This document shows positions 45,851-54,413 of a DNA stretch of 64,000 nt, one piece after another; position 1 is the first letter of the stretch, and each line of letters begins with the position of its first letter. The stretch is from NCBI RefSeq assembly GCF_025699065.1, contig NZ_JAILWF010000009.1:1-64000 (forward strand), in the 5' to 3' direction. The stretch is from Nitrosarchaeum sp. (lineage in GTDB: Archaea; Thermoproteota; Nitrososphaeria; Nitrososphaerales; Nitrosopumilaceae). A program made the position numbers and the translations under genes. The notes beneath the pieces are model-generated. The model was given only the letters and a program-made list of their open reading frames with translations. It had not been told where the DNA came from and did not search any database.

Positions 45851-46886
45851 TTTCTAATTCTCCAGTAGTAAAAGATTGAGGTATTATAGGGTAAGCAGGT
45901 CTGACAGTAAGATTCACATTTTCTCCAACAATACTTCGGATAAATTTAACATATTTTGGAGCAGATTCTTCATCAAATACTTCATGATGTATTCCAAACT
46001 CTAAAGCGTCTCGATGATAATCATATCCTCTATAATGGGATGGCAATAATTCCCACATATGTTCAGAACCGTATTTTTCTTGAGTATCAAATTGGAAATC
46101 TCGAAATAGTTGTCTTTTCTCCATTGCATACAAACGTAGTATTTCATCATATGCAGGAACTAATCCTTCATCTTTGAATGTAAACAGGATGTTAGTTTCC
46201 CAATCACAGTGTCTTTGGATTAGGGGATTTTCAGGATACCAGACGCATAGTCTTTCTTGGGTTATCTCTTCAGCAGGCATTCCAAGTCGAAGTTTGATTG
46301 CTCCTCTTTTGATTAATTCTCCTGCAATTTCACTTGTAACACAAATGGGTTGTAAATCTAGTTTCCATTCTAGCTGTAATGATTCGTTGCATTTGATTAA
46401 ATTGATTGGTACTCCATCTTTGACTTGTTTTAGGGGCGGAGGAAATTTTTGTGAATCTGAATAATCTGTATTGGCAATATTTACTCCTCCATGGTTTTGC
46501 CTGACTACAAATTCTTGCTTAGTGAATGCATCAACAAATTCTACTTCAAGATAATATTTTCCAGATTCGTTAATGATTATGGGTTTATTTTCTTTGTATC
46601 CAATTTTGGTTTGTACTGGATTTGGAACAGAATCAGGATCACAGGATATTTCTTCACCCCAACCCAAAATGAAATTTCCATTCTCATCGGTTATTTTTGC
46701 ATTGTAGGAATTACAATCAGCATTTATCGCCTTTTCTAAAATAAATTGTATTGGTACTCCAACTGTATGGGCATATGAAAAATCAATGAATTTGAGGGTT
46801 GATTCTTCGGATATTATTTGAGGAACAGCTAGAGCAGTTGGAATAATTATAATCAGTAAAAACAAGAGAATCACAAAATACTTCAT
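45840..46886 (-). CDS. Secreted hypothetical protein with PLKQ/two-Cys domain
   Basis: A 348-aa exported protein with an N-terminal signal peptide (FVILLFLLIIIIPTALA). The central region PPLKQVKDGVPINLIKCNES ... ICVTSEIAGELIKRGAIKL is a domain recurring in thaumarchaeal surface proteins (PLKQ-x-k-G-x...C...C-v...t-x-x-LI-x-R-G-w), also present at 54410, 56554 and 58035. A promoter-like element shared with other members lies about 30 nt upstream. The function is unknown. Confidence 0.72.
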   Translation of the reverse strand: MKYFVILLFLLIIIIPTALAVPQIISEESTLKFIDFSYAHTVGVPIQFILEKAINADCNSYNAKITDENGNFILGWGEEISCDPDSVPNPVQTKIGYKENKPIIINESGKYYLEVEFVDAFTKQEFVVRQNHGGVNIANTDYSDSQKFPPPLKQVKDGVPINLIKCNESLQLEWKLDLQPICVTSEIAGELIKRGAIKLRLGMPAEEITQERLCVWYPENPLIQRHCDWETNILFTFKDEGLVPAYDEILRLYAMEKRQLFRDFQFDTQEKYGSEHMWELLPSHYRGYDYHRDALEFGIHHEVFDEESAPKYVKFIRSIVGENVNLTVRPAYPIIPQSFTTGELENEN

Positions 46887-46902
46887 ACTGTATGAAACTC
46901 GT

Positions 46903-46930
46903 TACTAATCCTTGAAAAGTTCTTCTAATC
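46903..46930 (-). promoter_or_regulatory. Shared promoter-like element (copy at 46886 gene)
   Basis: On the minus strand TTAGAAGAACTTTTCAA lies with its AT core (CTTTTCAA) centred about 30 nt before the ATG at 46886. Near-identical elements precede the genes at 52897, 54219 and 56554. The spacing fits a TATA box of a leaderless archaeal transcript plus a conserved upstream flank. Confidence 0.55.
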
Positions 46931-47098
46931 TATTGCTAGTCCGATTTGTGACATTTCTAGGGCTCTGTCTATAACTCCCGCGCCATATGCGGTAAAGCTA
47001 ATTTGAACCCAAATTGTAGTCACATCATAATTGACATAAAATAAAAGATTTGATGTGAACAAAATATAGTATGTTTAACTGATTTGAAAAAACCCGAT

Positions 47099-47124
47099 CC
47101 TATCGTACACTTTTTGTACGATTA
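47099..47124 (-). repeat. GTGTAC palindromic element, copy 2
   Basis: Arms ATCGTACA and TGTACGAT are a perfect 8-bp inverted repeat around CTTTT. Read on the minus strand it matches 36319-36345 at about 24 of 26 positions and is followed by GGGTTTTTTC. It lies about 70 nt past the stop of the histidine kinase gene, so it may be a transcription terminator or RNA processing site; a recombination site is the alternative. Confidence 0.65.
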
Positions 47125-47192
47125 CAGGAAGAAATTACTTGATTATAGATATTTTAAAAATTTATAAAAAAATAGATTCGCAATATACTCAA

Positions 47193-48863
47193 TTACAATG
47201 GAAATTCAATGTAAAATGTTGTTCCATTTTTGCCGTCACTTTCAACCCATATGCTACCATTCATAGATTCTATTATTCCCTTACATATTGATAATCCAAG
47301 CCCACTGCCCTGAAAATTTCTTGTTTCACTAGTATCAACTTGATAAAATTTACGAAACAGGCCTGATTGTTTTTCAGGTGGTATTCCAGTACCATTATCT
47401 GTAACAGAAAATAATATGACATAATTTTCTCTTCTTGCACTAACCGATATCTTTCCATTGTGTTCAGGAACAAATTTTATTGCGTTTTCAATGATATTAT
47501 CAAATACTTGACGTAACCTATGTTCATCTAAATTAAGTGTTGTTTCTTCAATTGTTGAATTAATTTCAAAGTTTATTCCTTTTTCACTCAATATGTTTTT
47601 GTAACTGGATTCAATTTTTATCAAAAATTCACGTATTGAAAAATCTTTGTTTGTAAATGTCATTTTATTTATGTCTAGTTTTCTTGCATCCAAAATATCT
47701 CGAATTAATTTTTCCAGTCTCTTTGCATTTCTTGAAATTGTTTCAACAGCTTCTAGCTGATCTTTGTTGAGATTACCAATCATATCTTTTTTGGAGAGCA
47801 TTTTACAATACCCGATTATTGGTACAAGTGGTGTTTTTAGTTCATGTGAGATCATTGCAGAGAATTCATCTTTGTGTAAAGACACCTGTTCTAATTCGAT
47901 TAATAGTCTACTATTTTTTTGGGTCATTGTATATGCAAAATAGCCTGAAACTGCAAGAATTATGCTAAATATCACCACCATGGATACAACAAGTCCCTGA
48001 GTAACAATTGCAGAGAAAAACAAATCCTGCTGTGGCTGCACAATTATCATACCCCAATTAACAGATCCTACTCTGATTGGACTGTATGATATTATCAGAC
48101 CGTTTTCAAGTATTGTGTTTTTTTGACCAGATATTGCATGATCTATGTATGAATTGAAAAAAGATTCATCATAATTTTGTGTTGAAGATGTGTCTAGTAT
48201 TTTTTTCTTGTATTGGTCATAAAAGATAACTTGTAAGTTATTTTGGGATATTAAATTGGAAATTGTGTCTTGAAGGAATTGTAACTTTAACGAACCTCCC
48301 CAGATGCCAATCAATGTATTTGCATCGTCATATACAGGTGTCCTGATTGCAACCACGTTTCGTTTAAGGGTTGTAGAGTTGTATACGTCGCTTACATATG
48401 TTGATTTTGTATCCATTACTCCCTTGTACCAATCTCTATCTGCAAAGTTCAATCGTGTTACATTTAGCTGATCTGAATATGGTTCCATTATGTAAAAGTC
48501 ACCGTTTGGCATATGAAATGTTATAAACTCAAATTCAGGATAAGTTTTGAGAATTTGATTAGCAAGTTCTCTTTTCTTTAGATCATAGGTATCAGGAATT
48601 CCCTTGTATTCCTCAGATATGTGATTTGAATATTCAGTGTTTTTCACGATTGGTAAATTTCGAGTTACTTCAATTACATTGATGTCGCTTTTTATCTGAG
48701 TTTCAATATTTTTTATTGATAGTGCAGCTTGATTGGAGAATCTAGAAACGGCGTTTGATTTTTGGAGTTCTATTATTTGCGTTCCAAAATAAAATGCAGT
48801 AATCAATATTGCAATCTCAATTATAATAAGAACAAAAATTATGGGTGGAATTTTCATTTTCAA
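47193..48863 (-). CDS. Membrane sensor histidine kinase with extracellular Cache-type domain
   Basis: A 556-aa kinase. Membrane helices at about 8-28 and 278-300 flank an extracellular double-Cache-like sensor with FADRDWYKGVMDTKSTYVSD and IRTPVYDDANTLIGIWGGSL. The HisKA helix carries the phospho-acceptor His340 in FSAMISHELKTPLVPIIGY, and the ATPase domain has N-box ENAIKFV, G1 DNGTGIP and G2 GSGLGLSIC. It lacks HAMP and PAS domains. It is divergent from the receiver protein at 48984 (120 nt). The ligand is unknown; small organic acids or amino acids are typical for Cache domains. Confidence 0.92.
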   Translation of the reverse strand: MKMKIPPIIFVLIIIEIAILITAFYFGTQIIELQKSNAVSRFSNQAALSIKNIETQIKSDINVIEVTRNLPIVKNTEYSNHISEEYKGIPDTYDLKKRELANQILKTYPEFEFITFHMPNGDFYIMEPYSDQLNVTRLNFADRDWYKGVMDTKSTYVSDVYNSTTLKRNVVAIRTPVYDDANTLIGIWGGSLKLQFLQDTISNLISQNNLQVIFYDQYKKKILDTSSTQNYDESFFNSYIDHAISGQKNTILENGLIISYSPIRVGSVNWGMIIVQPQQDLFFSAIVTQGLVVSMVVIFSIILAVSGYFAYTMTQKNSRLLIELEQVSLHKDEFSAMISHELKTPLVPIIGYCKMLSKKDMIGNLNKDQLEAVETISRNAKRLEKLIRDILDARKLDINKMTFTNKDFSIREFLIKIESSYKNILSEKGINFEINSTIEETTLNLDEHRLRQVFDNIIENAIKFVPEHNGKISVSARRENYVILFSVTDNGTGIPPEKQSGLFRKFYQVDTSETRNFQGSGLGLSICKGIIESMNGSIWVESDGKNGTTFYIEFPL

Positions 48864-48983
48864 TGTATCATGAATTGACTAATAGATAAAAACGATCATT
48901 GTTGTAAAATTGATGTTAAGTTAAATATATAATATTTCACGATATTTCATAAATACTTATATTCGTACTTACAATATTAAGTT

Positions 48984-49355
48984 ATGAAAATTTTACTTAT
49001 AGATGACAATAAAGATATAACAGAACTGCTTTCAAAATATTTAAGACTAAGTAACCATGAATGTCACACGTCAAATGATGCCAGAAATGGATTAAACATG
49101 ATTGAGAACCAACATTATGACGCAGTATTATTGGATTTGGCAATGCCTAATTTTTCTGGAATTGACGTGATCAATGCACTAGTTGAAAAAAATACAATAC
49201 ACAATCAAAAAATTATTATTTTTACTGCATCATCAAAACCAAATAATGATTTTACAGAACTAATTAAAATGGGAGTACATTCATGTCTTACCAAGCCTAT
49301 AGATCCTGATGAATTAGTATCATATATTGAGAATATTGAGATTAAAAACTCTTGA
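48984..49355 (+). CDS. Stand-alone response regulator receiver domain
   Basis: A 123-aa CheY-like protein: acidic pair LLIDDNKD, phospho-acceptor Asp51 in VLLDLAMPNFSG, Thr in IIFTASSK and Lys in CLTKPIDPDE. There is no output domain, so it probably signals through protein contacts. It is divergent from the Cache-type histidine kinase and is the only receiver near two kinases. Confidence 0.92.
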   Translation: MKILLIDDNKDITELLSKYLRLSNHECHTSNDARNGLNMIENQHYDAVLLDLAMPNFSGIDVINALVEKNTIHNQKIIIFTASSKPNNDFTELIKMGVHSCLTKPIDPDELVSYIENIEIKNS

Positions 49356-49498
49356 GCATGTTCATAATCAGGTTATATGTTGAGAAGGTATTACCAAAAA
49401 AGCTATTTTTATCAAACATAGAACCAAAATCTAAAATTATTTACACAAATAACAACCAGATAAAGATTGCAATTGTAGTGAATTTTTGAGGGGTATCT

Positions 49499-50503
49499 AT
49501 GACTGATGATACCAAAGATCAATTAGAAGACAAGATTAAAGATCTAGAACAAGAAAAAGCAATTCTAAAAGAAATTAACAATATTATCGAAAGAAAATCA
49601 AAAATTTCTCTAAAAGAAAAAGAACACCTAAAAAAAGAACTAAATACATTAAATCACAATACTAGAGAACTTGAACAAACAAAAAAAATTCTAGAAAAAT
49701 CGATTATGAAAGAAGAACAAAAAAATGCAAAACTAACAAAAAGAAACATATCCATAATCATTGGCGCAGTAATGATCACTTCCATAGTTTCTCTTGGTTA
49801 CTCTTTGCTTGTGGCAGATTTGATAGGAAGTGAGTACCGCATGACAAATCTTGGTGATGTGAGATCTGGTTATGTGATACAGAATCTTAGAGGCGATACA
49901 ATAGATACGTGGCTTTCATGGAGACTAGTTGATGGAGCCACAATAGATGTTAATCTGATCGATGGCATAAAGTACCCTGATAAAGTGGAAATTGTAAGAA
50001 CCGTACTTCTTTCAGAAGAATCAATTGAAATTGACAATTCGTTACTGCATAAAGGGGTCAAAGGTACTACATCCACATATTATATTGGCTGGGCAGGAGC
50101 ACTTGGGAGCATAAACAATCCTACTGAATTTCATATTCCTAAAAAATTCAACTTGATAGAATCAATCAAAGGAGAAGGAGACATTACAATAAAACTAACC
50201 TCTCAGCGAAATGGTGATGGGTATTCTGGATATACTAAATCAATTGCAGATGACACACAAAATCAGATACTGAAATCAGAGATCACAATATTTGAAGTAG
50301 ACAAGTTATCAAATGCCCAGTTTGAAACCATATTGAGACATGAGCTTGGGCATGCTTTAGGATTGGCACACTCTACTGCACCTGAAGACTTGATGCATCC
50401 CAAAATTGAAACAGATTACCCATACATCTCTAGCTGCGATATTGATGCCATAACATTACTGTATGATGGTGGGGAAAAAAGCGAAGTTACATGTGACATA
50501 TGA
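49499..50503 (+). CDS. Membrane-anchored matrixin-like zinc metalloprotease
   Basis: A 334-aa protein. Residues 1-80 form a charged coiled coil (DQLEDKIKDLEQEKAILKE...). A single membrane helix (about 83-107) anchors it, and an extracellular catalytic domain follows. HELGHALGLAH gives the zinc ligands His281, His285 and His291 with catalytic Glu282, and the Met-turn LMHP follows at Met299, the same spacing as in matrix metalloproteinases. A cytoplasmic N-terminal coiled coil is inferred from topology. GAGGGG lies about 10 nt before the ATG. No propeptide Cys-switch motif is seen. Confidence 0.85.
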   Translation: MTDDTKDQLEDKIKDLEQEKAILKEINNIIERKSKISLKEKEHLKKELNTLNHNTRELEQTKKILEKSIMKEEQKNAKLTKRNISIIIGAVMITSIVSLGYSLLVADLIGSEYRMTNLGDVRSGYVIQNLRGDTIDTWLSWRLVDGATIDVNLIDGIKYPDKVEIVRTVLLSEESIEIDNSLLHKGVKGTTSTYYIGWAGALGSINNPTEFHIPKKFNLIESIKGEGDITIKLTSQRNGDGYSGYTKSIADDTQNQILKSEITIFEVDKLSNAQFETILRHELGHALGLAHSTAPEDLMHPKIETDYPYISSCDIDAITLLYDGGEKSEVTCDI

Positions 50504-50586
50504 TTGGGATATAGATTGGTGGAATGTTTTTCATATGTTATTAACTATGCTCAAATTTTATTAAGTCACATTACATACAAAAAGAG

Positions 50587-50952
50587 TTGAATGAGCAGGA
50601 ATTTGATGAGCTTGTAGACAGAATATTTTCAATAGATAAAAAAATACGTTTTGTAGGAATTGTGGACGATAAAGTCAGTCACTATAAAATGAAACAAGGT
50701 ACGACATCTTACCTCACTAAAGAAGAAACAGAAGAAGCTTTGACAGATGCAATGAAAAGATGGGAAATTAGAAAAAAATATGTTTCAAAACTTGGTGATC
50801 CATTTTATGCAATGGCCATGTATGAAAAAACAAAAAGATTCACACTTCCGATAAAAGATGGATTGGTTTGCATAAGTACTGAGATCGACATAGATAATGA
50901 TGACATGATCAGCCGAGCATTAAATGAAATACAAAAACACTTTCACAGGTGA
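50587..50952 (+). CDS. Thaumarchaeal hypothetical protein (FVGI family), paralogue 2
   Basis: A 121-aa soluble protein, FDELVDRIFSIDKKIRFVGI at the N-terminus and GDPFYAMAMYEKTKRFTLPI in the second half. It is highly similar to 61137-61514 on the opposite strand and more distantly to 37030-37476. Resembles the DUF6659-type family. The start is TTG at 50587. The two close copies bracket the secreted-protein array. The following 277 nt (50953-51229) hold no clear gene. Confidence 0.7.
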   Translation: MNEQEFDELVDRIFSIDKKIRFVGIVDDKVSHYKMKQGTTSYLTKEETEEALTDAMKRWEIRKKYVSKLGDPFYAMAMYEKTKRFTLPIKDGLVCISTEIDIDNDDMISRALNEIQKHFHR

Positions 50953-51229
50953 TAGGTATACGTAAAATACTCAAAATTATTCTAGATTTGGGTTTAAGTT
51001 TCCAATGGACAACATGATGCACTAGAGAAACAATAACTTCCAGTCAACAATTCTTGGCATATAGGATTTCATCTATTTCTATCTCCATTTAATAGACAAA
51101 TTCTCACGAGGTCATTTTTGTACCCAAAAAAGGTTCAAATCCAATAATTTTAGAAGTATACTATCGTTAACCAATTAAATCATAATTTTACATTGATTGT
51201 TTCATCAATGAATATGAAAATAATACGAT

Positions 51230-52723
51230 ATGCAATTTTCACAAAGTCTAATTCTAGGATTTCTTATAATTACTGCAATATCAGGAGTCATTGGAGTAAT
51301 TTCACTATATCAGTTTGTTACAATTATAGATTCACTCAAAACTACAGTACCAGAATCAATTGATGATTTTAAAACTAAAGCGTCGATTTTAGAAAGTGAT
51401 AGACTGATAATATATTATGACGAAGTTTTAACACAGTCCGCAAGGAATTATGCTTTTACTCATGATGAAAAATGGAAATTAAGATATTTTCAAATTGAAC
51501 CAATGTTAGATAAACTAATCAAAGAGCCATATGGAAATGCAAACAACAGTATTTTTTTGGAATTAAATGAAATAAATATTCAACTTGTCAACATGGAAAA
51601 AGAGGCAATACAATTAACAGATGAAGGAAAATACGAACAAGCCATATCAATTTTGGAAAGCGATGAGTATACCGAGCAAAAATCACTATACATTGATTCA
51701 TTAAAGCTTCATGCAGAAAATAACAATTTAGAATATGACGATGGTATAAAATCACTAGAAAATACATCATTGTTACTTTCTTCAAACATAGATAGAGTGA
51801 CAAAAGAAGGTACGATAGTATTAGAGATTATTTTTCCAATTTTGGTGTTTCTGTCTATTTTTCTAGGGATATTTTTTTCAAAAAGACTAGCAACGCCGAT
51901 AAATGATTTAAAAAAATCGGTAAAACAGATTGCCGCAGGGAATTTTGATGTAAACATTGCAGCGCATGGACCAGATGAGATCAAGGAATTGATACATGAC
52001 TTTAAGACGATGGTAATAGAATTGAACAAGATTGACATCATGAAAAATGATTTTTCAGCCATGATCACACATGAGTTAAAAACACCACTAGTTCCAATAA
52101 TCGGATATGTAGATTTACTTTTATCAAAACACTTTGGAGATTTGAATCAAAATCAAATAGATCGACTATTGAGAATAAAGAATAGCTGCATAAAGATGCA
52201 AAATCTAGTCACTGATATTCTAGACATTAATGGAATAGGGACAAATCAATTGAAATTCAATATGGAAATAAATGACATATCATTAATTGTCAAAGATGGC
52301 ATAGAGCAATTAAAAGATGAATTTGATAAAAAGAAAATTACAATTGTAGAGTCATTGGAGAAAAATCTTATGTGTAATTGTGATAAAGATAGAATAAATC
52401 AGGTCATAATCAACGTACTAAGCAACGCAATTGATTTTTGTCCAAAGCAAGAAGGCAGAATTGAGGTAATAACAAATAGGATTAGAAACAACATTCACAT
52501 TATTATCAAAGACAACGGAATAGGTATTTCAAAAGAAAACATAAACAAAATATTTGTAAAATATTACCAAGTAGACACCACATCAACTAGGGAACATGGA
52601 GGAACAGGCATAGGTTTGTCACTATCCAAACTTATTATAGAAAAACATAATGGCAAAATTTGGGCAGATTCAAATGGAATAGACAAAGGGTCAGAAATTC
52701 ACATTCAGATACCTTCCATATGA
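51230..52723 (+). CDS. Membrane sensor histidine kinase with helical-bundle sensor and HAMP
   Basis: A 497-aa kinase: helix 1 (about 5-30), an extracellular helical sensor (about 35-195), helix 2 (about 198-218), HAMP (about 219-272, KRLATPINDLKKSVKQIAAG), HisKA with His281 in FSAMITHELKTPLVPIIGY, and an ATPase domain with NAIDFCP, DNGIGIS and GTGIGLSLS. Its dimerisation helix is nearly identical to that of the kinase at 47193, so both could address the same receiver protein. The signal is unknown. Confidence 0.92.
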   Translation: MQFSQSLILGFLIITAISGVIGVISLYQFVTIIDSLKTTVPESIDDFKTKASILESDRLIIYYDEVLTQSARNYAFTHDEKWKLRYFQIEPMLDKLIKEPYGNANNSIFLELNEINIQLVNMEKEAIQLTDEGKYEQAISILESDEYTEQKSLYIDSLKLHAENNNLEYDDGIKSLENTSLLLSSNIDRVTKEGTIVLEIIFPILVFLSIFLGIFFSKRLATPINDLKKSVKQIAAGNFDVNIAAHGPDEIKELIHDFKTMVIELNKIDIMKNDFSAMITHELKTPLVPIIGYVDLLLSKHFGDLNQNQIDRLLRIKNSCIKMQNLVTDILDINGIGTNQLKFNMEINDISLIVKDGIEQLKDEFDKKKITIVESLEKNLMCNCDKDRINQVIINVLSNAIDFCPKQEGRIEVITNRIRNNIHIIIKDNGIGISKENINKIFVKYYQVDTTSTREHGGTGIGLSLSKLIIEKHNGKIWADSNGIDKGSEIHIQIPSI

Positions 52724-52853
52724 GAATTTAATTTTCACGTCTATCTGCATCTTTTTTTTATTACCAAAATGGCAGACGAATTCCTGTGAAGTAGAATCAA
52801 ATCTTTTTCTATCTACAAAAATGGTTCAAGCCTATACAGATTCGTACCAAAGT

Positions 52854-52882
52854 CTAGAACAATTTATGAACTTCCTGTGAAT
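52854..52882 (+). promoter_or_regulatory. Shared promoter-like element (copy at 52897 gene)
   Basis: CTAGAACAATTTATGAA with the TATA-like TTTATGAA centred about 30 nt before ATG 52897, followed by CTTCCTGTGAA. The best-conserved example of the element found before four secreted-protein or C-rich genes. Confidence 0.6.
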
Positions 52883-52896
52883 CTGTTAATTATATT

Positions 52897-53970
52897 ATGA
52901 AATTTTTTATAATCTTGATAATTTTGATTGGATTTGTTGGAATTGCTTATGGCGATACAAACTGTGTCTCGATATGTATTCTTGAGTCGTCATGGGATGG
53001 AACCAAATATGTGAATCCAGGTGAGACATATTGGCTCAAAGTTCAAATTCAACCAAGTGAAAAATTACATATCAAAATTTTCTATTATGATGATTCCATA
53101 GTGCATGATAAGATTTACACTCCTAATGACGAGGGAATTGTTCTAGTAGAGTACACGAGTCCAAAAAATGAAGACTCGTTATCGTTTTATCGAGTTGCAA
53201 TGATGGTAGAAAATAACCCATTAAATGTAGCAGGAACGATATTTAGAATTGGGGACACATACCCAACTGATCTAATTCGATTTTCGAGCGTTCCAAATTT
53301 ACAGGATGCAACATCTGGAGATACCATTCAACTTTTTACTGAATCTAATAGGTGGGATAATCCAATTGAACCGTATTCAAAATTAACCCTTACTTTGATA
53401 AATCCACACGGTATTCAAGTTTTTCAAAAACAAGTTACCGCAAATGAGTTGGGTCAATTTACGGATTTATTTACCATCACTGAAAAAGGATTTTACAAAT
53501 TAGTAGTAGAAGATCAAAAAAGAAGAAACGTACACATATTTCCGTTAAATCATGACACTAAAAAAATAATCACTGCTGAAGGAAAAGATTTTGAGATAAC
53601 TTTTGGTCATCCTACTAGAGAAGGTATAGAGTTTTCAATTCATAATATGGTTTTTGACCAGCAAGGCAAATCATTGACTGCGTTTGTTGAGAATCCAGCT
53701 GAAGACAATGTTCGTTTTGATATAAAAATACCTCATGAATTTCTAGATGGCAACATGACTACAATAGTAGATGGAAATATTAGGACAGATATTGAACAAA
53801 AACACATCCTAGGTTATTCTTCAACTTTTTTCTTATTACCTGCTGGAAATCACACAGTTCAGATAATAGGCACATCTGCAATTCCAGAGTTTGAATCAAT
53901 AGTATTGGTGATTTTAGCTGTTTCTATTCTACCAATTGTTCTTACAAGAAATAAATCTCTTTTAAAATAG
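52897..53970 (+). CDS. Secreted protein with PEF-type C-terminal sorting signal
   Basis: A 357-aa exported protein: signal peptide (FFIILIILIGFVGIAYG), about 300 residues of beta-rich sequence with Ig-like features (SGDTIQLFTES, PYSKLTLTLINPHG), and a C-terminal IPEFESIVLVILAVSILPIV helix followed by TRNK. That tail is the PEF-CTERM pattern handled by archaeosortase, common in ammonia-oxidising archaea. It is first in the long secreted-protein gene array. The function is unknown; surface or S-layer association is likely. Confidence 0.78.
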   Translation: MKFFIILIILIGFVGIAYGDTNCVSICILESSWDGTKYVNPGETYWLKVQIQPSEKLHIKIFYYDDSIVHDKIYTPNDEGIVLVEYTSPKNEDSLSFYRVAMMVENNPLNVAGTIFRIGDTYPTDLIRFSSVPNLQDATSGDTIQLFTESNRWDNPIEPYSKLTLTLINPHGIQVFQKQVTANELGQFTDLFTITEKGFYKLVVEDQKRRNVHIFPLNHDTKKIITAEGKDFEITFGHPTREGIEFSIHNMVFDQQGKSLTAFVENPAEDNVRFDIKIPHEFLDGNMTTIVDGNIRTDIEQKHILGYSSTFFLLPAGNHTVQIIGTSAIPEFESIVLVILAVSILPIVLTRNKSLLK

Positions 53971-53973
53971 AAA

Positions 53974-54162
53974 ATGAAAACTAGACTTTTAGTTGTATGG
54001 TTAATTGTAATGGGTTTTGTAGTGCCAATACATGCACAGGATCAACTTTTGACACAAAATCCTGATGAGCCAAATCTGTTTGGATACTTTGTTTTAGCAA
54101 TGTCGATTGTAATTGTAAGTTCTTTTATAATATTAAAATTCAAGAAATGGAAAAGAAAATGA
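53974..54162 (+). CDS. Small MKTR-type membrane protein
   Basis: A 62-aa protein: signal peptide (MKTRLLVVWLIVMGFVVPIHA), a short extracellular loop and a C-terminal helix ending KKWKRK. It begins 3 nt after the previous stop at the conserved AAAATGAAAACTAGA. It may be an abridged member in which the signal and tail modules remain while the domain between has been lost. A 14-codon frame (54159-54203) overlaps its stop by ATGA and may be another scrap. Confidence 0.55.
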   Translation: MKTRLLVVWLIVMGFVVPIHAQDQLLTQNPDEPNLFGYFVLAMSIVIVSSFIILKFKKWKRK

Positions 54163-54179
54163 GATCTAGATGCAAAACA

Positions 54180-54202
54180 TTAGAAGAACTTATGAACTTG
54201 TG
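54180..54202 (+). promoter_or_regulatory. Shared promoter-like element (copy at 54219 gene)
   Basis: TTAGAAGAACTTATGAA, with CTTATGAA centred about 26 nt before GTG 54219 and only 14 nt before TTG 54207. The spacing seen at the other copies therefore favours the GTG start. Confidence 0.55.
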
Positions 54203-54218
54203 ATTTTTGAAATCATAT

Positions 54219-54413
54219 GTGAATCAATGCAAGAATATCTGTAAGAAATACTCACATGGAAGTAAGAGTACCATATACCAAGATGGAGGTAGTTTTTGTA
54301 GAAATTGTGACTATTATTTTGAAGAATGGATTATCAGATGTCCATGTTGTAATACACTGGTGAGACATTCTACTAGAAACAAAAAAGATCAGGACGTGTT
54401 ACCGAGAATATGA
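54219..54413 (+). CDS. Small zinc-binding protein, thaumarchaeal C-rich family, paralogue 2
   Basis: A 64-aa protein with NQCKNIC, SFCRNCDYYF and IRCPCCNTLVRHSTR, the pattern of the family also found at 42510-42701. Seven cysteines could hold one or two zinc ions. The GTG start is chosen from the promoter spacing. It overlaps the next gene by 4 bp. The function is unknown; it is the only cytoplasmic-looking product in this stretch of exported proteins. Confidence 0.7.
   Translation: MNQCKNICKKYSHGSKSTIYQDGGSFCRNCDYYFEEWIIRCPCCNTLVRHSTRNKKDQDVLPRI

Larger units (their letters stand above)
46887..47192. other. Intergenic region between secreted-protein gene and histidine kinase
   Basis: 306 bases. 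It contains the promoter-like element above, a short open frame on the minus strand (46925-47023, GTG start, 32 codons, unusually GC-rich) that may be a gene scrap, the palindromic element at 47099-47124 and an AT-rich tract. No other gene is supported. Confidence 0.5.

Noticed and set aside
46925-47023. 32-codon minus-strand frame with locally high GC
   Set aside because: It looks protein-like (SFTAYGAGVIDRALEM) but is too short to assign and overlaps the promoter-like element. It was noted only as a possible gene scrap.
36303-47124. Accessory region as an integrated mobile element with the palindromes as attachment sites
   Set aside because: No integrase, transposase, tRNA target or direct repeat was found, and the two elements are inverted, which does not fit ordinary integration. 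A 3'-end role is equally good.
51126-51140. GGTTCAAATCC resembling a tRNA T-loop
   Set aside because: No acceptor, D or anticodon arms can be folded around it. Similar GGTTCAA strings occur near 42411, 44889 and 52825 as isolated pieces.
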